Shown here piece by piece: positions 37,300 to 50,800 of a stretch of 53,649 nt of DNA (its first letter is position 1; each line of letters starts with the position of its first letter). The position numbers and the translations under genes are program-made. This DNA is from Ichthyophonus hoferi. Its lineage: Eukaryota; Opisthokonta; Ichthyosporea; Ichthyophonida; Ichthyophonidae. The stretch is from positions 239,292 to 292,940 of the forward strand of contig NAOQ01000003.1 in NCBI GenBank assembly GCA_002751075.1, written 5' to 3'. A model generated the notes under the pieces. It did not search any database, was not told where the DNA came from, and saw only the letters and a program-made list of their open reading frames with translations.

Positions 37300-38210
37300 C
37301 TGGTTCTAGACCATTGCTTGGCACTTTCTATATCGATGCCTTTATGTATACCTAAAGATTACTCTGATTTATCTACTAAAATATTTAATCCCTTATTCTG
37401 TTCTGATGCTCTCCCTAACCCATCCCCCCTTGAAAGTAGTCCTATCACTGCATTGGAGCCCTCAGTTGGTGCTACTGTTTTAGCTAACCAATCAATAAAC
37501 ACGATATGTCCAGTAGCCACTGTCAAATTCTTTAAATACATCTCCTTCTACTCCCGACCACTCACTATCTACCCCTTCTGCTATGTCTCCTAATATGATC
37601 CTAGATCGCTTATATGGGAATACTGTTCCTACGGACCAATCATTATCTATTGTGGGCCCTTCTGCCATTTTTACGTCCCCTTTGGTACAACTGTGAAAGG
37701 CTCTACTTATGTGTGATTCCAGTAAGTAATCACCAATTAGAACCTCTTTTCCAAGAAGAAATTGAAGTTGAAGTTCCTCATCCTATCCAGCATACATTTG
37801 CCACTGCACTTAAAGACCCGCTTAAATAGAATAACCAGCTTGCAGAAATGGTTCAAGATAGAAATAAAGAAGAACTTGAAGCAAATCAAAAATTAGTTAA
37901 ACAAACTGTGACTTAAATAGGTTTGAACAAAATAGAATCCTAGATTCTACTGGAGCCCCTGTCCCTTACAATATCAAAGGTTTTGGTATGGATAAGCATA
38001 GATAAGTATATATTTATGTTTACCTATATATATACGTATGTATTTATGTACGCATGTAGGTATTTGTTTATTTATTTATAACTGATGAGTACCGATGATG
38101 TCGCAACTCTGTTTGAGCTTAGAGCTGAGCTGCAAAAGAGTCTGACTACCTACTTACCTGATGACAATTGAATAGAGTTTGATAGCATCAGTATTAGGTT
38201 TATTACCAAT
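37300..38210 (+). pseudogene. Coding-like relic of unknown family
   Basis: Composition and peptide texture change here to Ser/Pro/Thr-rich reading (for example LSTPSAMSPNMILDRLYGN near 37575, and EELEANQKLVKQTV near 37870). The coding-like signal moves between frames and has no acceptor/donor pattern that I can defend. It could be a decayed host gene or a decayed mobile element; I cannot tell which. A short motif near 38150 (YLPDDN, read in one frame) is shared with 26070. Confidence 0.35.
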
Positions 38211-38594
38211 TAAGATTATATAGATTTTTATAGTATATGTTTTAACAATATTATTGTTTCAATATTTGGTTTATTAATTAAGTATATGGTTTTATTACTC
38301 AACTGTCAACCATACATACATATGTAAAGTGACAATTTGCATAATATTATATCACACTGAATTATATTACCCTGTAAGTTAGATATACTATTGTGAAAGC
38401 TACAATATGATCTTAAGACAAACAGATACAAAGGAGACTGTTCAAAGTTTACTGTTACAGTAAAGTTTATGATTGATTGTAACCACAATAATTAATTAGA
38501 CATTAATTAATGGTAATTTATGTTGAATAATATAAGAATCTGTGGCAGTTCTAGTGACTTACTTAAAAGCTTCGAAATCTCCGATTAGTTTGCG

Positions 38595-38935
38595 AATAAT
38601 AATCGGTTTTGCTGAACTAGCAGTAGTAATAGCGAATTGATCTGATATGTTTTCAAAGCATAATTGTAGCGGTAGAAGGCGCGTATACCGACACTCTAGT
38701 CAACTGGCTGTGGTAATTATACTTCTGTTCTAATTCAGAGAGAATTGATGCTTTGATTCGCTTGGGTGCTAATGTGTAAATTGCACAATGAGACCGATTA
38801 GTAAGCGGAGCTATATTACGATGTAAATGGTAACTGTTAACATTATTTAATGTTAATTAATAGACAGTTCTCCAACTTCTGAACGAACAAGAGATCTGAA
38901 CACGGACTATTGCATTTCAGTGCCAATGGTGAACT
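38595..38935 (+). repeat. Dispersed repeat with ankyrin-like peptide, copy B
   Basis: It aligns with the reverse complement of 3375-3725. The same frame reads SERIDALIRLGANV, with the same peptide context and the same TGA following an IAQ triplet as in copy A. Outside the peptide, the shared blocks CACAATGAGAC, CTATATT and AGTGCCAAT show that the homology is at DNA level over about 330 bp. Confidence 0.55.
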
Positions 38936-39217
38936 AGGTATTGCAATAACAATACGATGATTATATATATATTGTGATATTGTTTAAGTAAATAATCATT
39001 TGTAAAGTTTTGTGTGTTTCCCATGATTTCGTATTAGCCGGGGCCGCTTATGTGTGAGCGGCGGGGGTTTATTGATTGTTTCCGTTCCCTTTTATCCTTC
39101 CCCGATCTTTGCTTATACCGAGTGTTAATTGTAGCCGTTTCCATTAATGTAAATGAGACTGATGTAAAATCCTTATGGTTAATACGATTCACAAAAGACC
39201 ACTGAGGCCCACTAGAA

Positions 39218-39448
39218 TTGTCTGATTTTTTTGTAGAGAATCCAATACCAATATGTCCTCATTTGGATGGCACGTTAACTAATTTCCTCAATAGTTTAAA
39301 TGTTCACATACTACCTACTAGGTATTGCCAAATCAATTTACCTGTTGAGAATGGTAATCACTTAACTAATATAAGATTTAAGACTGATCATTCCATTATC
39401 CGCTTGTTATCAAGAATTCAGCCAAACTACATGTTCATTTGGAGTTAA
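39218..39448 (+). other. Open frame of 76 codons, unknown, possibly part of a relic
   Basis: An unrecognised frame with normal amino-acid complexity (PICPHLDGTLTNFLNSLNVH near its start). No homology was recognised and no splice context was seen. It may belong with the coding-like relic at 37300-38210 or be chance. Confidence 0.2.
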
Positions 39449-39581
39449 CAGTCTTATAACAAATAAAAATAATAATTTCACAGTAAGCGTTAAGGAAGAA
39501 AACTTGGATTTGATGGGTTCTAATAACTATTATTAATATTATGCCTGTTGTTATTGCTATTGTTGTCGTTGTTGTTATTGC

Positions 39582-39582
<1 letters not shown>

Positions 39583-39661
<79 letters not shown>
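39583..39661 (+). repeat. (ATT)n microsatellite at the edge of an assembly gap
   Basis: About 25 ATT units, near-perfect, run straight into the N block. The repeat probably caused the assembly break and may continue into the gap. Confidence 0.9.
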
Positions 39662-40614
39662 NNNNNNNNNNNNNNNNNNNNNNNNNNNNNNNNNNNNNNN
39701 NNNNNNNNNNNNNNNNNNNNNNNNNNNNNNNNNNNNNNNNNNNNNNNNNNNNNNNNNNNNNNNNNNNNNNNNNNNNNNNNNNNNNNNNNNNNNNNNNNNN
39801 NNNNNNNNNNNNNNNNNNNNNNNNNNNNNNNNNNNNNNNNNNNNNNNNNNNNNNNNNNNNNNNNNNNNNNNNNNNNNNNNNNNNNNNNNNNNNNNNNNNN
39901 NNNNNNNNNNNNNNNNNNNNNNNNNNNNNNNNNNNNNNNNNNNNNNNNNNNNNNNNNNNNNNNNNNNNNNNNNNNNNNNNNNNNNNNNNNNNNNNNNNNN
40001 NNNNNNNNNNNNNNNNNNNNNNNNNNNNNNNNNNNNNNNNNNNNNNNNNNNNNNNNNNNNNNNNNNNNNNNNNNNNNNNNNNNNNNNNNNNNNNNNNNNN
40101 NNNNNNNNNNNNNNNNNNNNNNNNNNNNNNNNNNNNNNNNNNNNNNNNNNNNNNNNNNNNNNNNNNNNNNNNNNNNNNNNNNNNNNNNNNNNNNNNNNNN
40201 NNNNNNNNNNNNNNNNNNNNNNNNNNNNNNNNNNNNNNNNNNNNNNNNNNNNNNNNNNNNNNNNNNNNNNNNNNNNNNNNNNNNNNNNNNNNNNNNNNNN
40301 NNNNNNNNNNNNNNNNNNNNNNNNNNNNNNNNNNNNNNNNNNNNNNNNNNNNNNNNNNNNNNNNNNNNNNNNNNNNNNNNNNNNNNNNNNNNNNNNNNNN
40401 NNNNNNNNNNNNNNNNNNNNNNNNNNNNNNNNNNNNNNNNNNNNNNNNNNNNNNNNNNNNNNNNNNNNNNNNNNNNNNNNNNNNNNNNNNNNNNNNNNNN
40501 NNNNNNNNNNNNNNNNNNNNNNNNNNNNNNNNNNNNNNNNNNNNNNNNNNNNNNNNNNNNNNNNNNNNNNNNNNNNNNNNNNNNNNNNNNNNNNNNNNNN
40601 NNNNNNNNNNNNNN
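39662..40614. other. Assembly gap (953 N)
   Basis: The bases are unknown here. Any frame drawn across this block is meaningless. The missing part of the Tc1/mariner-like element to the right may lie inside. Confidence 1.
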
Positions 40615-40929
40615 ATTTTGGAAATATATGTTGAAAAAATTATATCTTTGTATTCTTCAAAATAGGAATTTTAAGCTTCAATATGTGAATCATCAAAATA
40701 TACAATAAAAACTAAAAACAAAGAGAAGATAAGTTTTTAGCTTTGAAAAAATAAAATTACGTAAGCTAACAATGACATATACAGTATATGTAATCTTGTG
40801 AATTACAATAAAATAATGTACGCAATTTCCGAAATATTCATGATGACCCCCGCTCACTGCACGGTTATATTTTATTCTTTTATGTATATTCTATTTACAT
40901 ATGTGTGTATTCTATAGTGTATTATATTT

Positions 40930-41212
40930 GCTTATTAGTGATTTTTTGGTGCATGATTCTATAATGCTGATAAATTCAATTAATTCACACCATGACTTTA
41001 ACGTTGAAGTAATGTATTTGCCATCATGTCGTCCCGATTTCTATCCAATTGAAAACCTTTTCTCCGACCTCAATCAATTAGATCTGGAGTAACTCAATTT
41101 CATCAGCTAAAACTACACATCAGCTCTGGAAAACTTGCTAAACTATAATCTAGAAGAGTATTACGATTGTATGTGGCAGGCACTAGCGCGGGAGATCAAT
41201 GATTTTAAATAA
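40930..41212 (+). mobile_element. Tc1/mariner (IS630-type) transposase relic, C-terminal part
   Basis: One frame reads LVHDSIMLINSINSHHDF and then VMYLPSCRPDFYPIENLFSD. These are the second catalytic Asp block and the YLPPYSPDxNPIEN block with the final acidic residue of DDE transposases. Between the Asp and the Glu there are 31 residues, three short of the usual DD34E spacing. The same frame continues past an internal stop at 41090-41092 and another stop about five codons later to REINDFK and a TAA at 41210-41212, so this is a dead copy. The N-terminal DNA-binding part and first Asp are absent or lie in the gap. Terminal inverted repeats were not located. Confidence 0.7.
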
Positions 41213-41867
41213 AGTATGGTAATTTACTGTATCTTCTATTTTTTTGTTTAAATATTTTAAAAAATTACAAAAAAATTTATAGTTTTTTCTACGTATTTCG
41301 GAAATCTTTTCATACATTTCCGAACTACTCTGTAAAAGGTGACGTGTTAATTAGGCTCTAAATGGTTATATTCTTCTGGAATTCGTTTAAAGTACTATGT
41401 TGGTCCGTTTATATATATATCATTATATATACTGAAAATAATTTAAATCAATCAATTAATTAATATTAATTTTTATCAACTAAAATTAAACTGGTTAGCT
41501 ATTCAATGCTCATTTCACTTGACAGAGCCATTGACTAAAATTATCTTTAAACCAATTCAAACCAATTCAAGCCAATTATTATTATTGTTAATATTAATGA
41601 ATATTAATGAATATGAATATTAATTACAAATTATATAATGAGGAGACATTCCTAGGTTTGCGTAAAATCTAATTCAAGTAATATGATTGGTTAATATAAT
41701 AAACGTCAAAATGAATTTCACTCAAGCTGCTATGCACGTGTACAATAATGCACTATATATATATATATATAACTATATATTATATTGTAGTATATAGTGG
41801 TAGTATATACTTTTGCTGTTATAGTATTGTGTGGTTTTAGTTTTAAAATAGATATCAATTAGGCATT

Positions 41868-44800
41868 ATGGCTGACGATGGACCAGTTGAGAAGGGGGCG
41901 CACTACTATAAAAAGTAGGCAATGGGGGTATATATAAATATATAGATGATTGGAAATTGATGCACAACACTAGAAGGCATGATAGAATGATATATAGTAT
42001 ATAATAGGAATGATCTAGTGCAATGTAATATAATGTAAAACAGTATAATTTCATGTAATGTAATATAGTGTAAAGTATATTTATTTCTTTCTTTTTCTGT
42101 TTCTACAGATTAACAGATTTTTTAAAAATAGAAGCAAAAACTCAAAAGATAATTCTGAATTAATGAATATATGATAGACGTATGTGTATGATAGTATGTG
42201 TGTATATGTATGTATGTATATAATAGTGTGGATGTGTATGTTATTATGTGTATATGTATGTATGTATATGGATGTATGTACATATATGATAATATATACG
42301 TGTGTGTATGTACACTTATGATAGTATATATGTATGTATGTGTATGTACTATGTGCGTATATGATAGTATGTTTGTGTGTATGTATGTAATTTATATTAT
42401 AGGAATAGCCGTGTAATGTAAGTTAATATTTTATAGTATTATATTGTCTTGTATATATATCTATATGTACATATATATTGTTTGACATGATATAATATGT
42501 TTGTTCCACCTGCCTCCAATCCAAATGTGTACAATCGGAAATAAATAAACTCTAAGCTATAAATAAGGACCATAAACCAATGCCTTAGCATGCACTGGTT
42601 TATTACAAGCAGAGTTGTGTAGACGTATCCTAAGTGGGCTTGCCCATCTATTTAGCTGAGCAAAGAAATAATAATAGAACATAATCAAGCTAGTAGAAGT
42701 AGAAGATGAAACTAGGCACAGATTTCGTTTTATACAGATTGCACCAACTAACCAACTATTAACCAATCAATATTTTATGTCTCCCCTTTGTTGCTATATT
42801 TAACTATTATTTATCTTATCCACAGCAAGAGAAAAAAAGAGAAAAAGAACCTGAAAAACAAGGAGGAAGATAATAAACGTTTTTCATTGGTGGACAAGGA
42901 TTCCCTGGAATATTTCCGACAGGTGACTGGTCTGTTAGACGCAGATGAATTTGAAAGTGAAGAGGAGAAAGAGACTTTTTTGAATAATGTGTTTGAACAG
43001 GCTAAGGGCCAGGAGATGAAGTTGGCACAGGATCAAGGTAGGCGATGTACTTATATCCAATCAATATCGTTGTATATACGTGAGGGCTAGATTATTGCTT
43101 TTTGGTCTTTTTGCTGAATATTAGTTAGGGATGGATACATAATATATACCCTGGCATGCAATATATATAATACACTTACTTATTTACATATATATAACAT
43201 CACACTATTAACAATAATAATAATAATAATAATAATAATATAATTAATAGTAATAACAGTAAATCTAACAACTAATCACAGAGTGCAGTGCCATCCTTGA
43301 GAAGTTTCTACGAGCCAGTGGTCACTCTCAGATTTTAGCCTTTTTTAGACAATTTTCTGGGAGCTATTCTGAAATGGCTAAAGATAGATTTGCAAGTCAC
43401 GTGTTACAAACCATCCTATCACTGCTGCCTCAGATCTTGGCAACCCAAGCTAATGCAGAGGTGGGCCATAATATATATATACATATATATATATTTAAAT
43501 TTCTGTTTGCTTTTTACTTTTACTTTCACTTTCATTTTTTTTTTCTCTTGTTGCTTGGTTTCCCCTGTTGTATTTTTTACCCATTTTTAATTATTCCTGT
43601 CATACTTCTTTTCCTATTTTTTTTTTTACAATGTATATGTGTATGTATGTCAATCTGAATTAACCATGAACTGCAGCGCCACAATCCAATATAATATTAG
43701 CATAGAATTTCATTGACTATACTATATCAGCATCCATATATATATAGTATACCTATCAACACCTTACATCATAGTTCATTCCTCCCACTTCAATTCTTCT
43801 TACTATTTTTTCTTTCTCTCTACTTGATTAACAAAGTATTTTAAAATAAGTGAGGACACGTAATACATACGAAATTTGAAATACACGTTTGAGGCTATGT
43901 ATATATTTATGTCATTTGAAAAAATATCAGAAAATGTTTAAGGCCACCAACTACCAAGTAAAACATGACATGTAACCAACCACCGGAAGCAAGGAAAATA
44001 TATATTTTAAAAATATTAAAATCTAATTGAAAATAATGTTATTTTTTCATCTTTTACAGTATATGTATTAGCATATGATTGACTCATGGTATTTTAATGC
44101 AGGATGAGGAGGAATCGGATTCAGCCGAAAAGCTCTTCTTGAATTTTGGCCGCGAATGTGTAAGTATGATTATTATGGGGTTATATTACGATATAGTGTA
44201 ATATATATTGCTATATATTTATTTGAATAGATTTTTTATCAGTGGTACCACTCACTCGCGTGTCTGTCTGTTCAATCATATGCTATCTCCAGGTATCTTG
44301 TACACATGTAACACCTATGCACCTACTTATCTACATACTATCATATTCACAGGCCATTGACTGGTATCGTATGAGTGAAGATGCCTATGGTTCCCATGTA
44401 GTTCGTGTTGTGATTGGTCTAGCCTGTGGGGGTGGTCTGCCTTCTGATCTTGTGAGAAGTAAGAGCTCTCGATCATTCCGTATTAGGGGCGATGATACCA
44501 AGGCACCAGTAGAAGAGGTCGGTTATAATTTTATTTTTATACTTATGCTGACATTTAGCTTTATATTCATATATATGTATATATGCCGTATTAGGGGTGA
44601 TGATACCAAGGCACCAATAGAAGAGGTCACTTAATTTTTTATTTTATGTTTATATTCATGTACAGATATACATATATATATGTTTGGCTATGTGCAATAA
44701 GTTACTCACTATTACTTGCTAAGGTCATCTGTTCATTACTTTGACTGGATACATTATAAATATAATTTTATATTATGGTTTGAATCGGGTCTTTATCATT

Positions 44801-47800
44801 GAACCAAAATCCGTTACAGTCTGAGTTTCAATCTATCTGTTAGACCAGTAATAAACCGCGCTTAAAATTTAAAAACTATATTATAAAAAACTCGATGAAA
44901 GCTGAGTCATTTCCGGATTTTTGATGGGTACATGGCAATTAGTCAGTTTCTTGTAATAATTAATTTCAATGATATGCAACCAACGAGTGCGTTTGTTCTT
45001 AATTAAATGTGACGTTTTGAGGCCTATAAAGCCATGATATTTTATGATTAGCTGGAGTGAAATATTTTCAGGCTTACTATACCACCTATTAATATGCTAT
45101 TTTCTTCGTTGATCTATTTATAGATAGTCACATGATGCTAAACCTATGAACTGATTTGGCTTACAGGTGGAAGAGGAGTATGAAGTACCTACGTCATTCA
45201 AGGAGATCTTAGATTGCATAGTCAAGACAATGCTTAATCGAAACTACCTAGTGGAAGAAATGAACAATCCAGCCCTAAGGTAATCTAATCCAATCTAATC
45301 TTATTACTTTATAGTAACGGTAGCTTCACACACACTAGTTGGCTGATGCACTATGTTTAGAATTTTTGTCACTAGACAATTGTTGTAATTAAAAATTTTT
45401 TAGACCATAATGTCTGTTCACCAAGTAAAAGTATGTGAAATTACAATCGACTTGTAGTTCTAGCCCTAACCATAATTTGGCCATGTTACTTATTTCTCTT
45501 TTGCTTTTTCTTTCTTTCTCTTTCCTTTACTTCCTACTATAACAGTGGTGTAATGCAATGTGTATTGCTGGCTCTCCGTAAAGTACAGCCTAAAGATTGT
45601 CGCAAAATGATTATGAAGCTGTTGAAGCAGGTGAGTTATATTATTACTACAATTATTTTTATTATCACTATCGTTGTTATTACTATTACAGTTATTATTA
45701 TCATTGTTATTCTCATTGTTATTACTATTATTATGATTATTATTGTTGTTATTATTATAACTATGTTTTAATACTCAATTACAATTTACTCCCAGCCTGA
45801 TATTGAGGCTACCACCCTGGCGCCAATTGATGAGATCAATGTTAGAGATCGTCTGATCACTGACCCAGTAAGCCTTTTTACCCCCTTCCCTCTTGCGAGA
45901 TATTATATTATATTATTATCTACTAATATTATGCAAACAGGCATTGATATACGTATGACATGTAAACTAAATTAATAGTATGTAATTTAAAATAAGCACA
46001 ATAATATTAGTAGCCCATATTTTCTAGATGACATCTTTACATTGTCTATTTGATTGGCTACAATCTGCCAATTATAATGGATGTGTATTTGCTCGCTAGA
46101 TCTGTCCCTGGGATGTTAAATGTTGTAATCAATTATGTCATCAACCTGTGGTTAACTCGTTGGTTGCTTAGCTATTGGAAGTTAAAGAATAATTAAAGTA
46201 TTAACATTGATTAATTACTAACCTTTTATTGTGGTATAGATTGGTAGCAGATTGATGGAAATTATCTTAAAGGTATCAGATGAGGAGATGATAACACAGA
46301 TGTACCGAGGTTTGGATTGTGAATTCCCTGTATTATTACTATATATATTGCCCGGTCTTTTATTTATTGGTAGTATAATTGTGCTGTAGTTATTTAGTTA
46401 TTTACTTTGACTATTCACTCTCTGTCGGTCTGATTTCTCTCTTCTCTATGATACATTACACCATTCAACAGCCTAATATTAACTAATTGCAAATGTACCA
46501 TCATGATCAACCCTCTCAACGCTCTGGTTTATTATATGCATATGTATAATATAGCTTGCACTTTCACTTACATTTTCATTTCATACTAAGCTAGTGTTTA
46601 GGATAAGATACTAGAGATAATTACCTGGGGTGAAGGAGTATATTTATAACATTCTATATGGATATCTCTTTAATATATTAACGTCTGGTATGCTTGCGGT
46701 ATATAATGATTATTCCTATTATTCCCATTACTATCTTTGCTATTATATACTAATTAAAACTGTGATAGTATTATTCTTATTTTATTTTATTATATTTTAT
46801 TGTATGTTTTCGTATGCAAGACAGTAGAGGCGTACACCGGTAGGTCTATAATATTAAAAGTAAATCAATGCTATTTAAAAAATTATATCATAATGACCAG
46901 TAATAATTAATTGCTAATCATAATCTCTTGTACAATCAGAGTGCTTCAGAAACAAGTTGGCCGAATATGCCAAACACCCTGTTGCCAACTACATCATACA
47001 GCACTTGCTAAGGTATGATATGATATTATGTTATATATGTATGTGCATGTATGAGAAAGAGAAATAGAGAAAGTGTACATACAGATATATATGCGTGAAA
47101 GAGATGATATGATATGATGTGTTTAAATGCTTATATAAAGGGTATATTATATAATTCAAATAAGAAAAATTACCAACATGCCAAGCTAGTAAGTAGTGAT
47201 CATATTTCAAAACACCTTGTAGTATTAACCTCCTAGCACTCACTTGCTATCATGACATCCAATTATATTGGCCTGCATATTGAAATCGTATTACCTATTT
47301 GCTTTCAGGAAACCTCTAACTAAGTCTAATTAAGTTATATCCAATTACAATGACCGATCCAGCCCGTATATGGACGATATGGACTTGCTTTCTATGTTAA
47401 GAACTTACAAAGTAATACTTGGAGTTAATTGGTGTATTGTATTCTGATAATATGTCTTTAATGTAAACTAACAAACCCCATACTGTACTTTCTTAATTAA
47501 ACAATCATAAAGTTCAGCTCCTATTAATTGGTTCCCATTAATTGTCATTAGTTTCCCCGGACAACATCTAATGATATAAAATGGCGTACTGACTAGATAT
47601 TGTTGAGTCAATATCCTTATTTAGACATTACTTATCTGTTTATAGTATTGTCCAATCATTAAGTTGGCAACTGTCATCAGGAGAATGAAATTTTATTGAT
47701 GCGCGAGGAATTCTTGTAATTGGCGAATGTGGATAAAGATATCCTACCAATGACCGATTAGATATTCATTAACACCAATCATATTACAGTAACACACATT

Positions 47801-50800
47801 CTGAGGTTGAAGCAGCTCTTATGGTGGAAGAGTTAATTGATGTGACAGAGTCTATGCTAGCCTATGGGCACGTGGGAGTGGTTAATAAACTGGTGGAATG
47901 CTGCCTTTTGGTATGTATAGGTGTATGTATATATATGCGTATGTATTTTGTGTTTATTTTATTTGTGTGGGTATGTAAATACAACCTACATGAATGCATG
48001 ATCTCTATCCTATCCTACCCTACCTTCCTTTACCTTACCATACCGTACACAGGTACCTAAGCTGCAAAAGAGAATGGTGAACTCTATATTTAAAGCCTTC
48101 CATGTGATAGAACCCGCCGATCAGAAAGAAAGTATGTTATGACCATATGTCCCCATCGGTTGTTATGTGTTTGTTTGTATTTTTAATCATGTTAAGTTAT
48201 TAGACATTTCATTGCTTATACATATACACTATTAGATTTCATGCATCCTTATTGGCTATTGTATTTGTTTTTGCTTTTTTACGTTTTAATTATGCTCATA
48301 TCTTGGACACCTCTTTGCTTATCTGTATAGTTATGCATATGAAAGCCCGGGTATTTATCTCACTATAAACATACACTATTAAAAAGTTAATGGATTTAAG
48401 CAGCGACACCTACTGGTCATCACATTATATATATAGACGTATATACCCATAAAATATCATACTGATTGTAAAGAAATTATCTAAAAAAAGATACACAATT
48501 CATTGTTTAATTGCACATAGTCCAATGAGAAAGTAGGCCTAGAGCCTGTCCTTAGGAAAATTTAGAAATGTTGTTTTAGTTGCTTTAAATATTTTATATT
48601 TGTATTGTTATTGGCTAAAAAAAATATAAAGTTTGTGTTATTATAATATCGATTAGTAGTGTCTCACATTCCTGAGATTAGTCACTAGCGAATCACCCAA
48701 TCCTTCTCCAAAACGTTAACCAATAATATGAAATTTGTTGTTAAAATTCAAGACAAAGGGATTGGCTCTATTTATTTCATATTATTATTAGTAGTAATTA
48801 ATTACTATTTATAATCTTTCAATCCAGTTGTCCCTTTAATTCTACGTTTAGCCGCAATGGAAGCATATAAGGGTGAGGATGGCACGTGCGCAGCCGGAAA
48901 GGAAATGCCATTGAAATTACAAGGAGCCTTATTGTTGCAATCTCTATTCCGATTGGAGCAAAATACAGTTAACCCCGTGGCCATCAGGTAGATCTATAAT
49001 GACTAAGTCATAGTTATATGGGATATAGGCACATATGCGTATGTTTATATTTGTACCTATATTTTATCGTATTGTATTATATTGTAGTTTATAATGCATA
49101 TGCACATACTCTTGTATATATATAAGCACATAATAATGCCTTATTATTTCATTATCACGAACTAACCAATTAATTAACTAAATGAATATCCAATCACAGT
49201 CTTCTAGGCCTTGGTCTAGAACCAATCATGTCCCTTTGTATGCAGCCAATGGGAGCCTATGTTGTAGATGGATTCCTGAAAGGCAATACCGATTTGAATT
49301 TGAAAAGACGATTGATTAAGCTGTTTAAGGGAAATTATCTTAAGGTAAGCACGATGATATTATTGGTGAATTCTATGATTAAAACCATTTATAGTAATTA
49401 ATACTTGATAGCGATACTTAATAGCGCACTCCAGATCGAAGCATGCGTTCAATACAATTGAATTATGTAAAAAGGGATATAAAAAGCACCAATCGCCTTA
49501 TGTAGTATAGGGCTAGGTGAATATATATATATATATATATATGTATACGTGGCTGTTCACCCATAAGATGCACTGATTAAATTTTCCAACCAAACACCAT
49601 GTTCCTCTCAGTTGGCGGTTGATAAGAATGGAAGTCATACTGTAGATCACTGTTGGAACTTCGCTGATCTGAAGACAAAGGTACGGTGTGTATATAAAGT
49701 GTATGCATGTGTACAGATATATAGTGCATAGTGTATGCATGTGTATAGATATATAGTGCATAGTGTATGCATGTATATAGATATATAGTGCATAGTGTAT
49801 GTATGTGTATATATATATACCCTTACATATAGGATGTGATATTTCAACTCTATTCGGTTTGGTTTAAATGCTAGGGGGTTGTATTGTATTATATTGTATT
49901 GTATTATCCTATCTTATAGTATAGTATATTCTATTCTATTATACTATAGTATACAATTTCTTACCCTGCTATAATAGGAATGGATTGCCGAAGAACTATT
50001 GTCCAATGAGACAGAACTAAATGACAGCTTCTATGGCCGCAAAGTGGTAAGCACGTGTATACTTATGACTATTTTGTATTAATAATGAGAATGATTGTAA
50101 TAACTACGTTAACCCCGTCCAGGTGTTTATTTTAATTATATTTTAGATGGTAGATATACATCTATATGGGAGTGTGAGGCTTTTAAATCACCAATTAAAT
50201 TGTCAATTCAAACCTATCAGGGCTTTTATTTATATTTTACTTCTAACTAAAGCGAGTGTATGGTTAGGTGTTCGACTATAATTTCATTTAATTTCTTCAT
50301 GGCTTTGGACAAAGTATATACGTACAATTAAAAGAATTATATATTTAAATGTTATTTTTAACTGGAATTGTTTATTTGCTAGATGTACAACTGCAAGCTG
50401 GCGCATATCAAGCGCAAGAAGGAGGCATGGATAGAAAAACAAGAAGCAAATGAAAGAAAGAAAGCGATGTTTGCTGATATACTTGAGGATAAGAAACAAG
50501 TCAAGTCAGAGAAGGAACAAAGTGAGTGTGTTGGTGTATTGTAGAGTAAGGTATTATGTTGTATCATGTTATAGTATAATTATGTTGTGTTCTATTCTCT
50601 TCTATTGTGTTGGATTGTGTTGGATTGTATTACATTATGTTCTATTCTATTCTGTTGTGTTGTGTTGTGTTGTGTTGTATTGTATTGTATTTTATTGTAC
50701 TATATTATGTTTTATTATTACCCATTTGTTTGGTGATGTATTTCTTTCAACTGTGCTTTCCACAGGAAATACGAATGTTTGAAATTAACACAATGTCTAC

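Noticed and set aside
39541-40708. Long open frames of about 380 codons of Leu or Ile followed by unknown residues
   Set aside because: They are artefacts of an (ATT)n repeat running into 953 N; there is no real coding sequence.
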